From Bacilli bacterium (GTDB lineage: Bacteria; Bacillota_I; Bacilli_A; ML615J-28; CAG-698): DNA of 52,304 nucleotides. This document shows positions 47,835 through 52,304 of the stretch, in pieces. The stretch covers positions 1 through 52,304 of the forward strand of contig JAGCUR010000009.1 of the NCBI GenBank assembly GCA_017962745.1, in the 5' to 3' direction. Position numbers and translations under genes: made by a program. The notes below the pieces were generated by a model, which ran no database searches, had not been told where the DNA came from, and saw only the letters and a list, made by a program, of their open reading frames with translations. Position 1 is the first letter of the stretch. Each line of letters starts with the position of its first letter.

Positions 47835-49010
47835 TCAATCCCTCATTCCTAGATCATTAAGCGCCTTAATAATCTTTGCTTTATGGTGTCCATAAAATAT
47901 AATGTGATGATTTCCGCACGGCTCTTTAAGTAAACTACTTATATCATCATCCATCTTTATTCTAATTTGACTTCTACACTGCCTTGGATCGTTTAAATTA
48001 GTAACAATCTTTCCTTCACCAACATAAAATCTCTTTAAATCAGAAGACAATCTAAAGACTGTTACATCTTCAGTTTTAAACTCACCTTTAATAGCAACCC
48101 CTATTCCTGATTCAAAATGGGTATCATATTTAAAACTTGTTATCATATCAAATGGACAAGTACAATGTGCTACTTCAATAATGTTATTATCTACATCAAT
48201 CTTACTAGGATTAGCTTGAAAGCTAGACTCACTAAACCACTTTTTAACTAGCCACATACTAACTAGTGCACTAATATCCCCTTCGCAAGTTCCTATGATC
48301 CCTTTAGCGTTAAGTTCTGCTAGGCTAAAACAACCCGTTGTATGGATTGCGCCAAGTAAATCAAAACATCTAACCGTTAACCCCGATAAATGGTATCTAG
48401 AGACTATCTCGCTAAATGCAAAATAAAGTTTATTAGCTTTATTTAATCCATCCAAATCAAATCCTTTTAAATCTGGATTATAATAATCACTAGTTTTATA
48501 TAAAGTTATTAATTCATTTAAATCGATATCAATTAAATTAATATTAAATAATTTTCTTACCTTTTGTCTATTTGGACTAGATGAAATTAACCAATCACTT
48601 GGCTTACCAATAATACCTAAATTAACTACTAAATCTTTATTATCTTTTTTAATTAATTCTTTAATTCTTAAAGATATGTAATCAATACTACCATGGAGAA
48701 TTTCCCCATCTAAATTATGATTATTTAGATATGTTAATATCTCTAATGATGCCGCTAGTGAATTATTCTTACCAGTTGTTAATAAATAATATGGTTCTTT
48801 TAACTTATTAATGTTTTCTAAAAAATAATTTTCAGATCCACCACTAGCAATTAATATTAATTTTAAATCACAATCATAATCATCAAGATTAGCATATTCA
48901 ATATTAGTAGATAAGTTATCCGCTATGCTATTAATAAAATCTTCATTTTCTTTTAAGAAAACGCTAGATTCATGTAAATAACTCGAAAATGTAGATATCT
49001 TTATTTTCAT
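47835..49010 (-). CDS. L-fucose/arabinose isomerase-like protein
   Basis: A 391-aa protein resembling the fucose-isomerase-like family. Recognisable are the C-terminal motifs GTCEGDISALVSMWLVKKWF, a VAHCTCP strand, SGIGVAIKGEFKTEDVTVFRL, and GNHHIIFYGHH. The Glu and His in these motifs match metal-ligand positions of the fold, but the N-terminal half is divergent, so the sugar is unclear. It is followed immediately by a PIG-L deacetylase. I am sure of the superfamily, not of the reaction. Confidence 0.68.
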   Translation of the reverse strand: MKIKISTFSSYLHESSVFLKENEDFINSIADNLSTNIEYANLDDYDCDLKLILIASGGSENYFLENINKLKEPYYLLTTGKNNSLAASLEILTYLNNHNLDGEILHGSIDYISLRIKELIKKDNKDLVVNLGIIGKPSDWLISSSPNRQKVRKLFNINLIDIDLNELITLYKTSDYYNPDLKGFDLDGLNKANKLYFAFSEIVSRYHLSGLTVRCFDLLGAIHTTGCFSLAELNAKGIIGTCEGDISALVSMWLVKKWFSESSFQANPSKIDVDNNIIEVAHCTCPFDMITSFKYDTHFESGIGVAIKGEFKTEDVTVFRLSSDLKRFYVGEGKIVTNLNDPRQCRSQIRIKMDDDISSLLKEPCGNHHIIFYGHHKAKIIKALNDLGMRD

Positions 49011-49034
49011 TTCTTGTACTCCTATTCATATTTT

Positions 49035-49063
49035 ATCTTAATAATCTAAATTTATACAAGCAA
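49035..49063 (-). promoter_or_regulatory. Promoter of the fucose-isomerase-like/PIG-L operon
   Basis: Minus-strand TTGCTT (49063-49058), 17 bp, TAAGAT (49040-49035), then AGGAG before ATG 49010. Confidence 0.5.
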
Positions 49064-49097
49064 TAAATAATTATAAAGCGATAAAGATAATTTATAA

Positions 49098-49129
49098 AAA
49101 AACTATACTAGTTTCCTAGTATAGTTTTT
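49098..49129 (-). terminator. Terminator of the CNNM/CorC operon
   Basis: AAAAACTATACTA (49098-49110) inverted at 49117-49129 around a 6-nt loop; it overlaps the stop codon of the upstream gene. Confidence 0.85.
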
Positions 49130-50393
49130 ATTCATCTTCTTCTTCAACTTCAATCTTTTCGGCTTTAACTTTTTCTACTCTAACACCGTCGACTTGAAGA
49201 ATTGTAAGTTTTAAGTTTCCATATGTGAATGAATCGCCTACTTCTGGAAACTTTTCAAGCATCTCAGTACACCAGCCAGCTACGGTATCATATTCACTTT
49301 CAAAATCTTCGGTTTCCATTTCAAACAATTCAAACATATCGTAGATATTCATATCGCCATCTACAATAATTGATCCATCGGTGTTTTCGATAACTTCTTC
49401 TTCCACTGTGTCAGTTTCATCCCAGATATCACCAACTAACTCTTCTAAGATATCTTCCATAGTAACTATACCTAATGTTCCTCCAAATTCATCAATTACA
49501 ACCGCAATATGAATATGTTCTTTCTTAAAGTCTTGGAGAACACTAGATAGTGTTTTAGTTTTATGAACTAAAATTGGTGAATACATGATTTCTTTTAAAT
49601 CAATCTTTTTCTTAGCTAAAGCTAGTTTTAATACTTCATTAGTATTAACAACACCAATGATGTTATCAATTGTTTCTTCATAGATTGGAATTCTTGAATA
49701 TGTGAAGAATTCTTTTTCCTTAATTAATTCATTAATATCATCTTCAATATCAATAGCATAAATATCAACTCTTGGTTTCATTACTTCAAATGCCATAACA
49801 TCGATGAAATCGATGGCATTACGAAGTAAGTCGTGAGTCTCCACATCAATATATCCTTCTTCTTCAATCTCATCAGCCATTACTTCTAACTCTTCATCAG
49901 TAGCAGTTGGAACTTTTTCTTTTGGCGTCCAAATTTTACTAGCAACCCCGATTAGTTTATTTACACTCCATACAATTGGGAAGAATATGATTTCTAAGAT
50001 ATATAAAGGTCTAGCCATTTTCTTAGAAGATGTGAAAGCATATTTAGAAAGAATTGTTTTAGGCATAATTTCGCCAAATACTAAAATGACACTAGTCATT
50101 ATAATTGTTGCGATCAAGGCACCATTTTCTGGATAAATATGCGTAAATAGTAATGTAGCAAGTGAAGATGCTGCGATATTAACTAAATTATTACCAACTA
50201 GGATTGTGCCAATCAATGCTGGATAATTATCATTTAGTTTGCAAGCAAGACGTGCTTTTTTGTCATTCTTGGCTGCTTTTTTAAGGCGCAATTTATTTAC
50301 TTTTGCATATACTATTTCGCTACCACTAAAGAATCCTGATAACACAACTAAAATTACAAGTGCTGCAATAATTACATATCCCCAAGCAGGCAT
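49128..50393 (-). CDS. CNNM/HlyC-CorC membrane protein, full domain set
   Basis: A 421-aa protein: DUF21 membrane domain (MPAWGYVIIAALVILVVLSG, GSEIVYAKVNKLRL, FGEIMPKTILSKYAF), a CBS pair (VMKPRVDIYAIDIED and VVIDEFGGTLGIVTMEDIL), and a C-terminal CorC/HlyC domain. Relatives are magnesium or cobalt exporters; the 'hemolysin' label is historical. ATG 50393 overlaps the stop of the upstream paralogue (TAATG). Confidence 0.9.
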   Translation of the reverse strand: MPAWGYVIIAALVILVVLSGFFSGSEIVYAKVNKLRLKKAAKNDKKARLACKLNDNYPALIGTILVGNNLVNIAASSLATLLFTHIYPENGALIATIIMTSVILVFGEIMPKTILSKYAFTSSKKMARPLYILEIIFFPIVWSVNKLIGVASKIWTPKEKVPTATDEELEVMADEIEEEGYIDVETHDLLRNAIDFIDVMAFEVMKPRVDIYAIDIEDDINELIKEKEFFTYSRIPIYEETIDNIIGVVNTNEVLKLALAKKKIDLKEIMYSPILVHKTKTLSSVLQDFKKEHIHIAVVIDEFGGTLGIVTMEDILEELVGDIWDETDTVEEEVIENTDGSIIVDGDMNIYDMFELFEMETEDFESEYDTVAGWCTEMLEKFPEVGDSFTYGNLKLTILQVDGVRVEKVKAEKIEVEEEDE

Positions 50394-51418
50394 TACTTTT
50401 CACCTCCTTGAAGTCTTTCATCATCTGATTCTTCATTGATGTCTTCTACAAGTTCTTCTAGTATATCTTTCATCGTAACCATACCGATTGTTTTACCTTT
50501 TGCATTACGCACAATCGCAATGTGAGTTTTATGTTCACTAAATCCCGCAAAGATTTCATCGATTGGCGCACCCGGTGCAACGTAGTGTGGTGCGATTAAT
50601 ATATCTTTTAAGTTAACATTTTTATTCAAAAATAAAGCTTTTAAATATGTCCTAATATGTAAAATACCAACGATGTTATCAATACTTCCTTGATATACTG
50701 GTATTCTACTATATGTGTTACTTAGTATAAATTGTTTTAGATATGCTTTTGTGCATTTATCATAATCTAGGGCGACAATTTTTTCTCTTGGTGTATATAC
50801 TTCTTTTACTTTAATATCACCAAATTCGATAGCGGCTTGAATAATGTCGCTTTCTTCTTCATCTAGTATTCCTTCTTCTTCAACCTTTTCCACAACATCA
50901 GAAAAGTCATCTTCATCAAACGTATCTTCATCTTCATCTAAATTAAGCGTCTTTTTTGTGGCTTTTAATAAAAGTCCAAAGATAATTGATATTGGAAAGA
51001 ATATTATCTTAAAGAAATATAAGATAACGCTAGCATTAATTGCCCACTTATCAGCATTTAGAGTTGCAATGTTTTTTGGCAAAATTTCCGCAAACAAGAA
51101 CACAACAATCGTAGTGACGATTGTGGCAATAACGCTTCCAGCAGCACCTATTAAATAGATTGCTAGAATGGTAGCAAGTACTGATGTAACAACATGACAT
51201 ATATTGATGGCAATAAGCGTTGTAATGATTGTGGAATCAGAATGTTCCAAAATCCTTAAAACTAATTTTGCGCGCTTGCTGCCATCATCCGCCATAACTT
51301 TAATTCTATGACGATTGCAATACGCGTAAGCTGATTCACAACCAGCAAAGAATGCGCTAAATAATAGTAATAATACTATTAACACATATATTAGAGGCCC
51401 CTCGGGGTCACCAAACAT
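50393..51418 (-). CDS. CNNM-type membrane protein lacking the CorC domain
   Basis: A 341-aa paralogue of the next gene. It has the DUF21 domain (LLLLFSAFFAGCESAYAYCN, FLFAEILPKNIATLNADK), an acidic linker (DEDEDTFDEDDF) and a CBS pair (VYTPREKIVALDYD, IAIVRNAKGKTIGMVTMKDIL), then stops where the CorC/HlyC domain would begin. The two probably work as a heteromer. Its promoter is back to back with the membrane gene at 51548. Confidence 0.88.
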   Translation of the reverse strand: MFGDPEGPLIYVLIVLLLLFSAFFAGCESAYAYCNRHRIKVMADDGSKRAKLVLRILEHSDSTIITTLIAINICHVVTSVLATILAIYLIGAAGSVIATIVTTIVVFLFAEILPKNIATLNADKWAINASVILYFFKIIFFPISIIFGLLLKATKKTLNLDEDEDTFDEDDFSDVVEKVEEEGILDEEESDIIQAAIEFGDIKVKEVYTPREKIVALDYDKCTKAYLKQFILSNTYSRIPVYQGSIDNIVGILHIRTYLKALFLNKNVNLKDILIAPHYVAPGAPIDEIFAGFSEHKTHIAIVRNAKGKTIGMVTMKDILEELVEDINEESDDERLQGGEK

Positions 51419-51455
51419 TTTAAGTCACCATCCTTTTTTAATTACAAGTGATACC

Positions 51456-51521
51456 ATTTTATAATAAGTAGTCTAATTTGTCAAATGACCTTTTGACACC
51501 TATAGTTATATATGATAAACT
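51456..51521. promoter_or_regulatory. Back-to-back promoters with inverted -35 boxes 8 bp apart
   Basis: For the minus strand: TTGACA (51484-51479), 17 bp, TAAAAT (51461-51456). For the plus strand: TTGACA (51493-51498), 17 bp, TAAACT (51516-51521) preceded by TGA. The two -35 boxes form the inverted repeat TGTCAA-N8-TTGACA (51479-51498). Two polymerases are unlikely to bind at once. Confidence 0.65.
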
Positions 51522-51547
51522 TTATTTGTCTTATAGGAGGAATATTA

Positions 51548-52141
51548 ATGGACAAATTAGTTTCTGTTTTTAGAAAAATAGCTAGACTATTAACAATTAT
51601 TTTATTGTTTGTTTTAGCAGCATTTGAACTAGTTGCACTATTCGGTTCTTTTGGCGATGGATTCATGGGCGCAATTACAGGCATCACAATGCATTTATTA
51701 TTAACATTATTATATGGTGCACCAGCAGTACTACTTTTAGTAAAGAAAGATAAAGAAGCTTTAATTACATTAAGCTTCATCATCGGTTACTTATTTATTA
51801 ACGCTGTACTTACATTTATTAATTACGGTATCTTAATCGATGCAGATCTTCCTGCACTAACAGTAATCTATGGAATCGTTGCCTTCTCGCTAGGTTTAGC
51901 TTATGCATTCGTATTAATTTGCTTCTTACTTGAAAAAGTATTCGGCTTAAAACTAATGAAGATTGGTTTTATCGTATTAATCTTTAGCTTAGTATTATTA
52001 TTCGTATTATTAATACTTCAAGTAATCATGGCAATTAAGAATGATTCATTCGATTGGTTCGTAAATAACATTACAATTGGTATTATCGTTCCACTAGTAT
52101 TAATCTTTGGCTTAATGTTACTTGATGATAACGGTAAATAA
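51548..52141 (+). CDS. Six-helix membrane protein of unknown function
   Basis: A 197-aa protein starting MDKLVSVFRKIARLL, with about six hydrophobic helices (starting near residues 12, 45, 72, 98, 132 and 170) and no recognisable domain. AGGAGG is 9 nt before ATG 51548; an in-frame ATG at 51512 lies near the transcription start and is rejected. Divergent from the CNNM operon, sharing its promoter region. Confidence 0.72.
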   Translation: MDKLVSVFRKIARLLTIILLFVLAAFELVALFGSFGDGFMGAITGITMHLLLTLLYGAPAVLLLVKKDKEALITLSFIIGYLFINAVLTFINYGILIDADLPALTVIYGIVAFSLGLAYAFVLICFLLEKVFGLKLMKIGFIVLIFSLVLLFVLLILQVIMAIKNDSFDWFVNNITIGIIVPLVLIFGLMLLDDNGK

Positions 52142-52172
52142 AAATAAAGAAATCAAGGTTATTTGAAATGAT

Positions 52173-52222
52173 AAACTATTAGTAGACACTAAAAGTACAT
52201 TAGTGTTTATTAATAGTTTTTT
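52173..52222 (+). terminator. Terminator of the six-helix membrane gene
   Basis: AAACTATTA (52173-52181) pairs with 52211-52219 and an inner ACACTAA (52186-52192) with 52200-52206, followed by a T run. Confidence 0.8.
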
Positions 52223-52233
52223 ATTTTATAACG

Positions 52234-52264
52234 TATAATAAAGATAAGAACCCCTATAGGGGTT
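52234..52264 (+). promoter_or_regulatory. -10 box and 16-bp palindrome before the edge gene
   Basis: TATAAT at 52234-52239 has no clear -35. The palindrome AACCCCTATAGGGGTT (52249-52264) would fold at the start of the transcript, just before GAGGAGG at about 52269-52275. Confidence 0.45.
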
Positions 52265-52280
52265 CGGCGAGGAGGTAAAC

Positions 52281-52304
52281 ATGGGAAGACCAAAAGGCGG
52301 AACA
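52281..52304 (+). CDS. 5' end of an unidentified gene starting MGRPKGGT
   Basis: ATG at 52281 with GGAGG 5-6 nt upstream. Eight residues are visible. The MGRPKGG start recalls helix-turn-helix proteins, including some IS3-type transposase OrfA proteins, but that is a guess from eight residues. Confidence 0.4.

Overview
The window looks like a chromosomal segment of a low-G+C Gram-positive bacterium (Bacillota, Bacilli/Mollicutes side). The evidence is an A+T-rich sequence (about one third G+C by eye), strong GGAGG ribosome binding sites, sigma-A promoters with extended -10 boxes, the Bacillus-type S10-spc-alpha ribosomal cluster, the zinc-ribbon form of S14, the ComEA/ComEC/HolA and WalJ/RlmH neighbourhoods, and lipoproteins with classical lipoboxes. 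TGA is a stop (comEA and the fucose-isomerase-like gene end in TGA) and Trp is encoded by TGG, so the code is standard, not the mycoplasma code. An uncultured gut Bacilli lineage with a compact genome (RF39/Erysipelotrichia-like) is my best guess, not proven.

Layout. 1-300: edge of a gene, a 61-bp inverted-repeat element and a 31-codon ORF under a palindromic operator. 334-3489 (-): one operon, FAD oxidoreductase, phosphodiesterase, pgsA, recA. 3490-4022: long odd intergenic region, then rpsT (+). 4332-8007 (-): comEA-comEC-holA with a hairpin over the comEA ribosome binding site. 8097-12026 (-): a 1309-aa modular lipoprotein. 12115-18747 (-): walJ-rlmH-uvrB-mnmA-recD2. 18846-22643 (-): a 1265-aa SurA/PrsA-like anchored protein. 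22805-25391 (-): a CCA-transferase-like protein lacking a catalytic Asp, overlapping a YhaM-type exoribonuclease. 25527-27695 (+): YigZ/IMPACT, then an ABC ATPase-like protein with all catalytic motifs replaced, plus its membrane partner. 27734-41511 (-): 29 genes from rpsJ to rplQ including secY, adk, infA and rpoA, with map missing between adk and infA. 41745-45215: aldo/keto reductase, ABC permease and binding lipoprotein, and a divergent Crp/Fnr regulator with twin palindromes. 45267-49010 (-): Ig-like solute-binding lipoprotein, PIG-L deacetylase and a fucose-isomerase-like protein. 49128-51418 (-): two CNNM/CorC-type membrane proteins. 51548-52141 (+): six-helix membrane protein. 52281 onward: start of an unidentified gene.

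Most of the window is housekeeping: ribosome synthesis, protein export, DNA repair and uptake, tRNA maturation. The unusual parts are (1) the ABC module with a dead ATPase, (2) the CCA enzyme with altered active-site residues next to an RNA 3' exonuclease, (3) the hairpin controlling DNA-uptake genes, (4) two very large secreted or anchored proteins with repeated modules, and (5) compact promoter/operator architectures. No CRISPR array, tRNA, rRNA, intact prophage or intact insertion sequence was seen.
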